DNA from: Phymatolithon calcareum | Lineage: Eukaryota; Rhodophyta; Florideophyceae; Hapalidiales | Length of the DNA stretch: 64,000 nt | Direction of reading: 5' to 3' | Assembly: GCA_977006965.1 (NCBI GenBank) | Contig: OZ345358.1 | Location: 1,116,001-1,180,000, forward strand | Shown: positions 10,647-22,268 of the stretch, one piece after another | Layout of the letters: each line of letters opens with the position of its first letter | Position numbering within the stretch: position 1 is the stretch's first letter | The notes under the pieces: generated by a model | What the model saw: the letters and a program-made list of their open reading frames with translations, nothing else | Told to the model about the DNA's origin: nothing | Database searches by the model: none | Program-made: the position numbers and the translations under genes

Positions 10647-11306
10647 TGTCGAGCAATTAGGTGTGGTTTAGTCCAAGTTCATGATATTCTACGTGGCCTA
10701 TAACGGCAGTCATCAATTGTTCGAGACACGCAACATTTATTGCGTATATTACAGTAGCAATCATTCGACTGATTTCGTGGATAGTTTGCTTTCGTGTTCA
10801 ATAGAAACGCAAAAGTTTGACCAAGTTGGGTGACGAAATTGGTGTAGCAGAAATGATATAAAAGCTCGCTGGGTGTTCCTCACTGAGAAGGAACCAAGCA
10901 TCAAGAAGAAAACTGAAACAAATCAAGAATTCTAGCCCGAGCTAGTGCGGTTAATACCGAACGCCGGAGACGGTGTGTTCCACTCGTCGTAGACACAGCT
11001 ATCGATTCATAGACCCTTTGGGCACTACAATCATAGAACCGATTATCTTCCAAAGATCCTGCTTCTGGCTGTGAATCTAGGACGACAATCGCTGATACCA
11101 ACCAAGTCATCTCGCCGTTTGGAAAGCTTGGCTTCGCTTGTCATCAGGCCGATATAAGACTACGTCATCTCGCTCGCTGGAGAAAGTTTGGCCAATTCGA
11201 TATTGGAACTTCATATACCAACAAGGCTGAACCAGTTCATCTGCTGGAATATTCAACCAAGACGAGTTCGCTCGCCTGACGGAATTTACAACAGTGCAAA
11301 GTGACA
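10647..11306 (+). repeat. 3' LTR of element A
   Basis: The LTR is 660 bp, with TG...CA ends, and is followed by the target duplication GCAGT. A purine-rich run AAAAGAGAAAA at about 10628-10638, a few bases upstream, is the likely polypurine tract for plus-strand priming. Confidence 0.95.
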
Positions 11307-11313
11307 GCAGTAG

Positions 11314-11541
11314 CTATAGCCAGGTTGAACAGGAACGCGGACTACTTTTCCCCGTGGAGGTCCCTCACGGGACCAGAGTTGGGTTCTTGTAGACCACCAA
11401 ACTGTGGAACACCCACTACGAAACCCTTCCTAGGACAGATTCTAATTTCTTGGCACTCGAAACGTTGCCCCAAGCGTCAGCAGATGCGTCGATTAACTTT
11501 ATATAAAAATATACTTTCTTCTTATTCTATAGCCAGGTTGA
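11314..11541 (+). mobile_element. SINE-like short insertion with 15-bp target duplication
   Basis: CTATAGCCAGGTTGA occurs at 11314-11328 and again at 11527-11541. The 198 bp between share a core with repeats at about 3960-4110 and 53,180-53,330, including CTTGGCACTCG, GCGTCAGC and an A/T-rich end with AAAAATATACTTTC. Long target duplications, small size and no coding capacity suggest a target-primed (LINE-mobilised) non-autonomous element. It lies 3 bp beyond the target duplication of element A. Confidence 0.65.
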
Positions 11542-12922
11542 GAGTAAAACCAGCATTCTCCCTCTCCCCATATCTCTGAAATTAGCAATTGCACTTTTTC
11601 CGCATTCCCTGCAGCAGCATGAAAGTTGCCTTCATTGCTTCCCGTGAAGATATCTGTGGTGTCTCTTGTGACCAACCCGTTTGCATTGCTTCCGATTTCT
11701 CCTTCGTCGGCTTCGAGCAGCGAGATGCGATATAAGCAACGCCCTTCGCAAAGAAGCCGCTTTCCATTCTTGGGATGGGCAGTGAATATTGTGATTTTCC
11801 CTCTTTGTCTGTTGTCCACTCAGGTCCCATTCTTGTGAGCGATACGTTTTTTATTGTTCGTTTCGGACAATGTTTCTATTTATAACAATTCGGCAACTTC
11901 CTGTGCCACACTTGCCAATTGCCCATATTGCATGTTCAATGTTTTTTATTTTTTTTAGTAGTATTTCTTAAACGCTCTCAGTAATACTCTTAGACTGTAA
12001 GGGAGATGCGTTTCAGTTGCTGCAGCCTTGTAGCATAGTATAACATTCATATATGCTTCTTCCGCAATCTTGTATATCGTGGCCCTAGCTGCAAAAACCC
12101 ACATAGGACGGATGTGGGAAAAGCTTAGAGTCCTCTATGCGCTCAGCGGCGATTCGAGCTCGCAATTCTTATCCTTTGTTTTTCTATTCCATGTCCTCGT
12201 AAAAGGCACTGGTAAAGAAGAGTAGCTGAATGTGTGCCCTTTGAAGCATTCGAAATGGTACCATTTCGTTCCTAGCCCGTGCAGCATGTCACGGGCAAAG
12301 TGATGGAGGCGGCACCCGTGCATCACACGCAATGCCACCCTGCCGAACAATCCAGCTTCAATCAGCCGTAAACCACTCTCAGTCTACAGATTCTGTGTAC
12401 AGTACAGAATGGGACGAACATTACGCGATTCGAGACCTTGTTGAGCGAAGGTTGTTCTTTCCAGGTTTGCTCAGGGCAGTTAGTTCTTCGTTTGCTTCGC
12501 TCTGCAGCGCTTTCTCCATGTAGAGAACTGCCGCGCGGTGGGCGAGAGATAACTCAACAAATATCAGCTGTTCACGATGCACATACGTGTGGCGCCATAT
12601 TCAAGGAGGAATCGGCAGGGAGAAGAAGTGCTCCTGGTTCTTTATTTTCCAAAGCGTACGGTGCCAGATTGAAGTTTTCAGTTGGCAAAAACGTCATGTG
12701 TTTACGCTTTAGCGCTACGGCACTTCCTTAATCGCAAACACTGCAATTATCTGCGCGGTACAGCAATGTCTACATGTTCCTCCCCTGGTTCAGCTTTGTA
12801 TGCTTTGAAAGAAACGCTAGTACCTGAATTGGCGCCCATTTTAAAGCTGTATTAGAACCTATTGCCATATGTTCCGCCTAAATGCAAAGCCAATTTAGTC
12901 CTAGCAAACATGATTTGAGCTT
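11542..12922. other. no recognised gene
   Basis: Short frames are scattered on both strands (for example 11499-11819 minus and 12438-12731 plus) without recognisable domains. I see no repeat boundary in this stretch. Confidence 0.35.
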
Positions 12923-13785
12923 CATGACTGTACGCTGCCGCTCACCTTCATGTAGGAATGTCCGCCGACAGTGCTTACAATTGAAAGTGCGTTCACTAAG
13001 TACACACTGTAATCTTTAAGAAGATGAATGCATGCCAACCTCAACTTTGGAAAATAAACGGTCAGAGCAATTATCTCTGAAGAAAGTGGTTCATTTCTGC
13101 TATAGAAAACAGAAGTTTCGTTGAGTCTCTTTACCACGTAAGAGTGGAAGCGATTGCCAACACTGTTGCGCGGTTCTGAGGCGGTCTCATTTAAGTACTG
13201 TACGGGAAAGAAAGCAACGTAGGAAGCACAAGGAAGTGTAATCAGATCTGATCGTACTTCTTTCTGGCACCACATCTGCGACCACCGGGCTTCCGAACGC
13301 GTCAAAGCATTTGCCCCCGGGGACGTTGAGTGGTTCCAGGTACAGTGTGGTGGCGTGTAACCGGAGCGACGCAGTCGCCCTGAGCACGACCACGAATGTG
13401 ATGACAGTCACGAAAAACGCTGCGGCGACGAGCGCAGAAAACCAAACCGGAACGCCCAGCTCTGCTTTGCGGGGGCTTCAACACTGCGATGTGATGACAG
13501 GCAGAAAATAGCAATAGAGAATTGACGGAAAAAGAGTGTTCTGCGGAGCAGGCTGCATTTGTGGTGCTACAAAGTTGACGGTGATGGCGAGTCTCCACGT
13601 GACAAGGGGAGCCTAGGGACAGATGCGACATTGTAGACTTTGGATTGAAGAAACACGAAAGCTCGTATTGGTGCCTGCAACTTTCTATAGTGTGTATTTA
13701 GTGAGTCCACTTTCAATTGTAAGAACTGTAGGCGGACATTCCTACATGAAGTTGAAGCGGCAGCGTACAGTCGTGACAGAAAATT
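12923..13785. mobile_element. foldback-like element with about 92-bp terminal inverted repeats
   Basis: The left end (about 12,923-13,015) and right end (about 13,688-13,785) are inverted copies, both carrying GACTGTACGCTGCCGCT, CATGTAGGAATGTCCGCC and TTACAATTGAAAGTG blocks, with about 85-90% identity by eye. The 670-bp interior holds only short frames with no transposase similarity. No convincing target duplication was found, so the exact ends are uncertain. A non-autonomous DNA transposon (Mutator- or foldback-type) is the likeliest reading. Confidence 0.6.
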
Positions 13786-14770
13786 TATTGCAAATTGTTC
13801 ATGTATCTACATACCTTCCCAAACCCAATTGGTTTTGAAGCGAAGATACGATACCAATGATCATTTAGAACACAAAATCATAACGTTACCAAGGAACTGT
13901 TAGCATTAGAAGGCCGCGCCTGTCAAGAAGTCAGATCAAGCGTCCGATAGCCGGTTTAGTTATGCAGTAGATCTCAGAATGCTTGCCCATTCCTAAACTC
14001 AGTTTCTTCAATTTTAGATCTCCAACTAGTCTAGGACGGCATTCACTCACTATGCTATTCTTAAAGTGTCCTCTTTCATCAGTCTCTCCTCAGATTCTGC
14101 TCATTCCTTCAATTTCGGAAAACACATGTGCTGTACAGAAGCCTCCAAACATCAGGCCGTTGTGCTACCGTCCGCAGTAGTTCCGAGTGGGAAATGCAGA
14201 ATAATCTTACGTTTTGCTACTAAACCAGCTCTCAGCTTCACACGTCATCTCGAGAGACGAACCGCCGAAGTAGACAATCGCCACGCCTGCCCGCCGCCTG
14301 CCGAAACACCGGTGCTCATCCAAAAATCGCGTCCGCCACACGCAGTTTGCGCCCGAAAAATAAGTGCTAGCGCGACTGCGCCAACGGCCGCCCAGCCTAC
14401 TTCCGCGTATCGGTCACAAAATGATGCACGCTCGTGCGGTGCTTGAACGATGACTCGCGCATTCACACTTGTCCAGCCGTAACATATTTCTTGAGGTTCA
14501 ATTTCTCCACACCACGTGGACAGAAAAATGTTGTAGTAGTCTGCCTCATTGCAGCGCGTTCCGGAAAAACGTGATCCGCGATATGTGAAACTGATCTGGT
14601 TGACCACTTCTAGGATTCAGCCCCGGAGCAACGTAGGGATTGCGAATCTCCAGTAAATTTATTGCAAATTGTGCATGTACACAGACCTTCCCAAACCAAT
14701 GGGATTTGAAACATAGATACGTACACTATACAATGATCATTTACGGCACAGAATCATAACGTTGTCAGGT
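13781..14770. repeat. direct repeats with AAATTTATTGCAAATTGT
   Basis: About 115 bp at 13,781-13,895 recur in diverged form at about 14,652-14,770. Both contain TTTATTGCAAATTGT, ACCTTCCCAAACC, CAATGATCATTTA and ACAxAATCATAACGTT in order. The end of the unit resembles the end of the 97-bp tandem unit at 14,821, so these form one repeat family. Confidence 0.7.
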
Positions 14771-15680
14771 CACGGTCTACCTGCATTGATAGAGACTCAA
14801 TTGTCACTCAAAGGTGAGTTCTCAAAAAATAAAATCATCAAATATCCCCAACTGGCGATCATCCACTAAAGTACCTTTGCACAACACTGTAATTTTAAAA
14901 CACAAAATCATAACGCTCTCAAAAAATAAAATCATCAAATATCCCCAACTGGCGATCATCCACTAAAGTACCTTTGCACAACACTGTTATTTTAAAACAC
15001 AAAATCATACCGCTGTCAAAAAATAAAATCATCAAATATCCCCAACTGGCGATCATCCACTAAAGTACCTTTGCACAACAATGATAATTTCAAAACACAA
15101 AATCATAACGTGTCTGTACACTGCCGAGCCTCATGCTCAGAGCTGGCGATCACCATTACTCAATATTGTACTTAAGCAGTCCACCACACTGTAGTAAGCT
15201 TCGCCCCCTCAACACCAGCACCAAGCACTTGGCGAGCAAGGCCCTCACGTACCAAACCCCAACAAAGCAGTCCAGAAGCACAAGGCCAGCAAATCCGCAA
15301 TGGATCCTCCAGGAGCACCTCGTGGTTGCCCCAGGGACCCCCCTCCACCTCCAATTCTGTGCCTCCCCGAATCTATCTTCACTGCTGGCAAGCGCAATCG
15401 CCAGAATTAACGTCGAGATCCAACCCAAGGAACTGCTAGCATTTGAAGGCCGCGCCTGTCAAGAAGTCAGATCAAGCGTCCGATAGCCGGTTTAGTTATG
15501 CAGTAGATCTCAGAATGCTTGCCCATTCCTAAACTCAGTTTCTTCAATTTTTGATCTCCAACTAGTCTAGGACGGCATTCACTCACTATGCTATTCTTAA
15601 AGTGTCCTCTTTCATCAGTCTCTACTCAGATTCTGCTCATTCCTTCTTTTTCGGTAAACACTTGTGCTGGGATGAATCCT
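13888..15680. repeat. about 260-bp direct duplication flanking a repeat block
   Basis: The unit starting CCAAGGAACTG lies at about 13,888-14,150 and again at about 15,424-15,680. Identity is about 94% by eye, with shared GGCCGCGCCTGTCAAGAAG and CTAGTCTAGGACGGCATTC blocks. The 1.27 kb between holds the 97-bp tandem array and short frames. The copies lack TG...CA ends, so they are not obvious LTRs. Confidence 0.8.
14821..15111. repeat. tandem array, 97 bp x 3
   Basis: Three nearly identical 97-bp units start at 14,821, 14,918 and 15,015. Each contains AAATAAAATCATCAAATATC, AACTGGCGATCATCC and ACACAAAATCATA. Confidence 0.95.
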
Positions 15681-15689
15681 TCAAGTATC

Positions 15690-17238
15690 AAATTGTGATT
15701 CCGGTATCCCTTACGGCTTTTGTTTTTTTGGGTCTCGCACTACGGCGACATTATCTTAGACAAGACGTGAATTATGCTGCGACCCTGAGCCCGATAAGAT
15801 ATCTGACCAGTGGACCTGAAGCTTTTCTCTCCGCCCCGTGAGAGGGTTTTTTTCATCTGGGGCTACGACGTTAACCCGGGTTATAAAGATTTGAGTAGAT
15901 AATCGAATCTAAAAGAGCGTACCTGCTGAAACGCATCTCCCTTGCAATCTCATGAGTGTTACTGAGGTCGTTTGATAAATTCCAAATTCAAAAAAGGCGA
16001 AACTTTCTTCTACTGTTAAAGAGAGGCTAACGATCCCCCTTTTGCTCATAGTCAGGGATCGATTTTTCGCAATAGCTCCTCTCTTAGGGCAAAGCTATGA
16101 GGCAAAATGGCCTTTTTTCCGCGATGGAGAATTTTGGACCAAATAAACACTATCTATTGAGTCTTTTCAGATTAATTATGTGATATTTTTGGAAAGATGC
16201 GATTTGAGACCTTGAACCAAGTTGATCCAATCGAAAAAATTATTAACCGAAACCCCGAGATTCGGTCGTTCTTCTTGAGTATTTACTACTCGTGGCAAGG
16301 GGGGAAACTTATATTAATTTTAAAAAGAAGTGCGAATGAACTATTAAATGGTAAGTTCATTTCGGCAGAGCGATATTCGCTCTAGCATAGCTCCGCTATA
16401 CGAGAACCTCGATAGGAGGAGCCTCTGTGCTCGCCGAGAGTACATTACGTGGTCAACCTTGCACCTCGAGAGGTGCGAACTAGACACACGTAATGAAGCT
16501 TGATCAAAGGTACATCTCGGCCACGCTTCATTAGCGGGTTGTTCAGCACAACAAGCCCAAGAATCAAGCACTTACGGGATGTATCGCCCTGACCCATCGC
16601 ACACTTGTCCTTGGTCAAGGAAATACGCTCATAACGCAGTTCATTGTGATTACCCCCAAAATCCCTATTCTACAATTTCGCTGTTGATGCGTTTCCAGAC
16701 TTACCACCCCAGGAAATCTCAAAGTTGCGGCTAGGAATATGTACATAATGGTATTCTCGAGGGATCAATTTGGGAACAAGAGTTGAGATTACATCAAGGA
16801 ATCCTCGCTATGACACTAATAATGATTCCAGGGCTCCTTCTGCAGAGGTCAAGATTCAAAAATCACAGAAAGAGCCCAAAGACAGCTTCAGCAAGTCGGA
16901 GATGATTTTCTTTAGAGATCAAATATTTACTTCCAAACAAGAGTTGATCTCCAAGGCCATGATGGCGGCGCCCATCATGTTGTAATTGCTCGGTGACTTT
17001 GATGTTTTTCCAGTAGATGTGAAAAAGTGTGAGGACTTACAGCCGAGACAGAAAATCAGCCGCGGGAATGCATGCCTCAAAGTTGTTGATCTATTTATAA
17101 TGACACCAGCAGAAGCAGAAGAAGTGCCCTTGAACTTCGAGTGCAAAACGAGAGACGTTTTTCACTCTGATTGGGTTACTCGAAGATCACCATTAGCAAA
17201 GGTACTCGTCCGTAGCGGTTTTCCATTGCTTTCAGCCT
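15690..17238. other. no recognised gene; possible LINE upstream debris
   Basis: Frames at 16,770-16,985 and 16,986-17,252 lead into the LINE relic at 17,239. The second begins LGDFDVFP, which faintly recalls the GDFN motif of LINE endonucleases, but no other catalytic motif is visible. The rest is AT-rich without recognisable features. Confidence 0.25.
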
Positions 17239-17973
17239 GTGACATGCATTAGAATCTTCAAGTCGCTTATTTTGCCAAAGTGGGAGGTTGCACTCCACGT
17301 CACGCCTCTGACAAAGCGATTACAATCAGCAATCGAATCTGCAGAAGGTTTATTCTTCAAGTATGTTTTTGGGACATATGCCCAGCACCGCCACGGAAGA
17401 ATGCGAGTTATGTGCCGACTAGAACCACCTGCCATGAGGAGAAGACACCGAGCAGAAAGGTTCTCTGCGAGTCTAGTGAGACAGAAGAAGCGCCTCGACG
17501 AAGCAGATGAGTATTCTGGGAGAGATGAAGACATTAAGGAGGCAACCAAGGACATAGAGTGCCTCAAGAAATATGAAGATCTGCAGCGAGCTCTCGACAA
17601 AGCCAAGGAGGGCTCAGTCTCAAAGAAAGGGCGACGAAAAGAAATAATTGAGTTATGGGCAGAGGAAGAAGAGGGAAGATCGCTCGAGATACCAACTGAT
17701 TCGAACAATCTACCGATGGTTCTCCGCGTAAGAGAAAGGTCTACACGGTTGCGATGCCTACGGCTGATATTCAATAGAGCACCTCTTTGGAGAAAATCAG
17801 TACTTGGTGCATACTTTGGTGTCACAGCCGTGATTGAGCTGGTCGCGCTCAAACGCATTCTATCTTCATCCAAGATTAGTCCTGAAATTGAATATGAATG
17901 TAAGCGACTCACTGGAGCACTTGTTCGGAGAGAAATACGAATCAAGGATATACTGAACAGTCAAACTGCGTGA
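17239..17973 (+). pseudogene. LINE RT thumb and C-terminal domain fragment
   Basis: A 244-codon open frame. Residues 1-60 (PKWEVALHVTPL, AEGLFFKYVFGTYA) match the region just after the RT palm in the minus-strand LINE at 48.9-49.4 kb. The following MCRLEPPAMRRRHRAERF also has a counterpart there. The Lys/Glu-rich remainder is coiled-coil-like and corresponds to the C-terminal domain seen at 48.4, 55.8 and 63.7 kb. No palm catalytic motif is included. It is 5' truncated, but its frame is intact. Confidence 0.65.
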
Positions 17974-20529
17974 GCTTAGAAAATCGTGCGAAAGCGGCCC
18001 TGTTACTCTTCAAGAGAGGCCTTGGGATCTTTTAAAATCAATCAACACATATCCCCCCGTTTTCCATTGCAACTTTCTCTTCATGATACTACTGCTCTTT
18101 CTTTCTTTACTGCAGAAGACGTTAACTAGAGTTAACATCAGGGGTTGTCAAGCAACCCCTCATTGTACACGAATTTGAGTACTTCAATCGGTTTCTCCCT
18201 ACATAATTCCTCTACCGTTTTAGGGCCTACTCTACCAATAGTCTGCCGTCTTGATAGAGCACGCCCACTACAGCGAAGAATTAAGTGATCAACAGTTTCT
18301 ATTGATGTCACGCCACTTCACAGAGAGTGACATCCAATTTTTACGAGACTACGTTGGAGTTGTCCTTCATCTGAAGAAAGTCAGGGATGCGGGTTGGAAG
18401 TTTTAAAAGATATGCCTCTAGTAGCGGGAGAATGGACGATACCACATGGAGTCCTCTGTCGGACGATACTCAGAATGTGTGGAATTCAGATTCCTTACGA
18501 CAGTAAAATCACATCTTAGTGTCTTGCAAACCCTATGTCGCTTCCCAGTCTCACCGAAATTGGAATTTGTTTCGAGCTCTAAACTTGCTAAATCAGTCGT
18601 TCTTTTACTTTCTGTAGACTCTGGGAATGGCTCTCTGAAATTCATGGCACGTTTTTTGACGAACTACATCACTCATCGCACTTTTGAAATCTTTGCTCTT
18701 GACAGAGGGGGCTTCTTGAGAATTCATCAAAATCGCGGCATAGACCCAGTCAAAAAAGTCTTCATTACCATTCATTATTTCGTGGACTGGTTACCAGGAC
18801 GCGGCATAGGTTTTCAGTGGCTGAGTGCTGATTTGCAAACTTTCGCTTCAGATGTTTTCGCACACTTTTGAGCAAAAACTTGAAACATCAAGAAAAGTTT
18901 GGTTGAAAAGCAATTCCACTTCCGAAAACTAAAAATCGCCATGAGAAAAAATGTCCCATAGATGAGCACATGAGCCACGCCAAACATATGCCGCGTCCTC
19001 ATTACCAGAGAAAACATTTCGGACTGGATCTGAGGACTTTTCCAGACTGGTAATGCGGACGCAAAAATCGAATTCTCAAGAAGGTGCCTCTGACAGAACC
19101 TCAAGGCGTACGAGAAGAGTTTGATGACTTGCGACGAGTTTTCTCTAATATATCTCTCGAAGTAGACACACTCCATGAATAAGGTGTCACAATCACGAGT
19201 ATGCAGATTAACATGCTCATTCGTTTTGGAGCAGATTTGAACGTGCTTTATGATGCGAGCTGCGGTTTTCTGTGCCCATAGTCCTCACGACCACGGCAAT
19301 TAGTGGAATACAGCTTGGAAAAGCTTACGTGCAAAATTCATGGAGTACAGTGACTGTGACGCCTTACGAATTATTTGGCAGGGCTGAAGTTTCTGACTTG
19401 AGAATACAAACCAACGGAAATCGAATGCAACAACCCATTGTACCTGTATCGTGTAGCTAGCACACTTTTTGGGCTAAGAAACATTTGTTCCGCCTGTGCT
19501 GCACATCAAGATTGGAATAATCAATAAGATATTGAACGCCTTGGACGATTTCATAGCCATGCATGGCAGACACGAAGAGTAAACGTCGTGGGTCACAATG
19601 GACCTGATTCGTGGACCTCATGTTGTTTGCAAAAAACCAGAGCAAAGATGGTAACAAACCTGTGTTTGGTGGTCATTTTACCAAATACGTCAAAATACGT
19701 GGTCATTTTCCCTGTTCCCCTTTCTCTTATTGGCAAGGGCAGGTGGCTATCCTCTCCGAAAAGAGCAACGAATATAGTAAATAGTTCAGTCGTTCAAACC
19801 TTCAATTTGTTCAAGCATCTGGTCACAACCGGAGCATGCACCTTCTGATCTCAGCTCATGACATCTTTTCTTCTAATCTTGCAAAGCAAACCAAACACCT
19901 TACACACAAAGACACCTGCCCGGCGAATTGAACACCTTGCCAAATATCTCTTTCCTTCTAGCGGTCTAAAATGAAGGACACAATATACGTCAATATCCGT
20001 ACAACACGCTCAACGCCAAATCCAGCATCGGCGAGGCAGTGTCCCACCGCCAATGTGCCGTCTTCAATCACAAAAGAAGACGTCCTGTCAATACTCAGCG
20101 CCTTGGCAGTCGGAACGATCAGCATGCATACTAGCAGTATGCAAAAAAAAACTCTGTCAGCTCATGACGCAGAGTAAGACATAAAAACGATCGGCAGACA
20201 TGCAGAGAAACAGATTAATGACTGCGCCAACGAGAGAGAGACCTCTGCTCAATTTTCAGGGGCGTGAAGGTAAATCCGTCCGGTTCCTCACGATGCGCAA
20301 GAAGCCTGGCCTTGAACCGCAATGATCAACTGTGGAATTGGTCCCGGTTTTCGAAAGCAGAACGAAAAATGAGCAATTCCATTGACAACTTCAGAAACTA
20401 ACTATGGGGCTTTTAATCCCAGAAGATGGCAGACAGGTTCTCGGGTCCACAATTACAGAGTCTAGAGAATGATAAAAAAGGTGATATGGAGAATCGGTCG
20501 AGTCACAGGGCAATATGACAAATTGATCA
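17974..20529. other. no recognised gene; diverged inverted repeat near 18.7-19.1 kb
   Basis: About 105 bp at 18,710-18,815 recur in reverse orientation at about 18,985-19,085 (shared CTTCTTGAGAATTC and GACGCGGCATA, about 70-75% identity by eye). Frames up to 141 codons occur on both strands without recognisable domains. Confidence 0.4.
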
Positions 20530-20783
20530 TGTGGTAGGTAGTATGACGTGTACGTGCGGTAGCGAGCGCCTGTATCGGAAGGTTGTGTTGGAGTGGGGAG
20601 AGCGCGCGCGCAGATGGCAAAATGAAAGGGTACGAAAATACCCTCCAGACCCCCCTGTCTCACTCTCCTGTCTGGGTTCCTCCTTTTACTGCTTGGAAAA
20701 TCCGGGAGATTACAAAGGGAGATGTGGAAGAATTTGATTGGCCATATAGTGACCACTGGCGAATAGGAGGATGCGGTGCTAAA
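20530..20783 (-). repeat. 3' LTR of left arm, element B
   Basis: The LTR reads inwards from TGTGGTAGGTAGTA and ends ...GGTGCTAAA, versus TGTAG/CTACA at the other LTR ends. It differs from the inner LTR at several positions. GATCA, the left half of the composite target duplication, precedes it. Confidence 0.85.
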
Positions 20784-20889
20784 CGTGTAGGCATTATGAT
20801 GCCACACCCCCCTCTTGGCGTTATTTCGGGGGATGCCCAGAAATGGCCGGAAAATTATACACGTGGAGGCACACGTGGCGTTTTGGACA

Positions 20890-20905
20890 TAAAATATTAA
20901 ATATT
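20890..20905 (+). promoter_or_regulatory. possible TATA region for the antisense gene
   Basis: An AT island TAAAATATTAAATATT lies about 310 bp upstream of the H3-tail gene start, in otherwise GC-rich sequence. It is kept in the mirror arm at about 34,238-34,253. A promoter role is inferred only from position and composition. Confidence 0.25.
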
Positions 20906-21215
20906 GCTGACCGTGGAGGTACGTCCAAGTGCCAACCTCCAAACTGCGCAACCACCGTACGCGAGCGAAACGACGGCACGAACGAGCAAACCAACGAGTG
21001 GAAACGCGCGCGAACAACACGGCGACTATCCACGCATCGCGAGCGACGGCTCGAGCGAGTTCCGAGAGCAACCGTTGGACTTTTAGCGAGCTGCGGCCGC
21101 CGCGCCACGATAGCCAAACACCGGTGCTTGCGGCGTGGGATGTGCTAGCGAAAGGTGTCTGTCACTGACGATCGGCCCCGAAACCCCCTCCGGTGTTTGG
21201 ACAGTCGGTCGCAAC

Positions 21216-22268
21216 ATGGCGGTCACCAAGCAGACAGCGAGTAAGTCCACAGGTGGAAGAGCTCCGAGGAAGGAACTCGCTACGAAGGCTGCGCGCGCCG
21301 TCAAGCATCCTGGGGAGGCCAGGGTGCACGAGATGACGGCGTGCTGGGCGGAGCAGAAAGAAGGCGGCCGCCTGCGCTACTGTTTCCACCACACCCGGAT
21401 CGGTCCAAGGGAAGTCGAAGAGGTCGATTTTATCGACGTCTTTGGACCGAGCATATACCAGTGGTGTAGAAGAAGGCCCAAACGCAATCTGACGGTGCAT
21501 GATGCAACGCGGTGGGGCTTTCTTGAGGAAGAACGTGGAAGTGCGAGTAGTAGCGCAGGCTGGACGTTCCAGAAGATCAAGCTCTCAGACGATCAGAAGG
21601 AAGGAGAGACTGATGGCCGTTACTACGCCTCCGCCGATAAGAAAGGTCTGAAGTGGTATCCAATCTTGCTGTATACCATGGACATGACCAGGATTGCTGG
21701 CGTTCTCGTCGGCGGTAGAGAAAAGGTCGGAAAAACACACAGCGTGACAGGGGATGGCATTGTGGTCTTGGGACTTGACCCTATGTATCTCTGTGTGGAC
21801 GCAGTAGACAAATGGTGTGTCGACCACAAAGGTCGTGCTTTGCGCCTGGATCATCTCGGGAGTCGGGGTGCAAGCAGGGCTGCCAAGTCGTATTACCGTG
21901 CAGAGTATCCGGTATATTATCGGACGGGCGGTGATACAACGTGCGTTTTGGCGGCAGTGCTGAACGGAATCAAGGAGCTGGGACGACCAGATGATGCCCG
22001 TGAAGTGATGCGGAATGTGGTTCAAGGACGAGTGGACGAACCACGCGTGAGAGGTCTAGCAGACCTGTCGAAATGGTTTTCGGACGGAGTGGGAAGGTAT
22101 GCGCTAGTACGTGTGCCTGGACTTGGGGATCCAAGTCCGAATTGGCTCATGCAGCAAAATAGCGGGATATACCTCATTACCTTGCGTGGCACGGGATTCG
22201 AGAACCACATAGTGGTTATTGATGCCAACAGGAAACTTATTTTCGACGGTATGGAGCGCTGTGCTTGA
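21216..22268 (+). CDS. histone H3-like tail fused to putative cysteine peptidase (antisense to element B, left arm)
   Basis: The 350-residue product opens MAVTKQTASKSTGGRAPRKE. This follows the histone H3 tail, with K4, T6, K9, S10, T11, R17, K18 and K23 kept, while R2, R8, K14 and K27 are changed. No histone fold follows. The C-terminal part has TTCVLAAVLNGI (Cys243) and HIVVIDANRKLIFDGME (His331, Asp336, Asp344), the C...H...D arrangement of papain-fold cysteine peptidases. It lies between RNase H and the 3' LTR on the opposite strand to pol. The frame is open further upstream (from 21,135), but the ATG at 21,216 begins the H3 homology. A 1-nt loss near 22,264 ends it early: the right arm continues about 48 more residues to a basic RNRKKRKRG terminus. 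Confidence 0.7.
   Translation: MAVTKQTASKSTGGRAPRKELATKAARAVKHPGEARVHEMTACWAEQKEGGRLRYCFHHTRIGPREVEEVDFIDVFGPSIYQWCRRRPKRNLTVHDATRWGFLEEERGSASSSAGWTFQKIKLSDDQKEGETDGRYYASADKKGLKWYPILLYTMDMTRIAGVLVGGREKVGKTHSVTGDGIVVLGLDPMYLCVDAVDKWCVDHKGRALRLDHLGSRGASRAAKSYYRAEYPVYYRTGGDTTCVLAAVLNGIKELGRPDDAREVMRNVVQGRVDEPRVRGLADLSKWFSDGVGRYALVRVPGLGDPSPNWLMQQNSGIYLITLRGTGFENHIVVIDANRKLIFDGMERCA

Larger units (their letters stand above)
5121..11306 (+). mobile_element. near-complete Ty1/copia retrotransposon (element A)
   Basis: Two LTRs, both starting TGTCGAGC and ending GTGACA, enclose gag, protease, integrase, reverse transcriptase and RNase H in Ty1/copia order. GCAGT flanks both outer ends (5116-5120 and 11307-11311), a perfect 5-bp target duplication. 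By eye the LTRs differ at about 11 positions plus one 34-bp gap, so the insertion is fairly recent. Expression would need two shifts of frame: +1 at an A7 run near 7467, and another near 8115 that looks like a disabling indel. Confidence 0.95.

Noticed and set aside
13888-15680. The 260-bp direct duplication as an LTR pair
   Set aside because: No TG...CA ends, primer site, target duplication or coding sequence between the copies.
20391-21304. Several 70-226-codon frames over the 3' LTR and leader of the antisense gene
   Set aside because: All overlap the LTR or the H3-tail region in other frames and show only low-complexity Arg/Ser-rich sequence.
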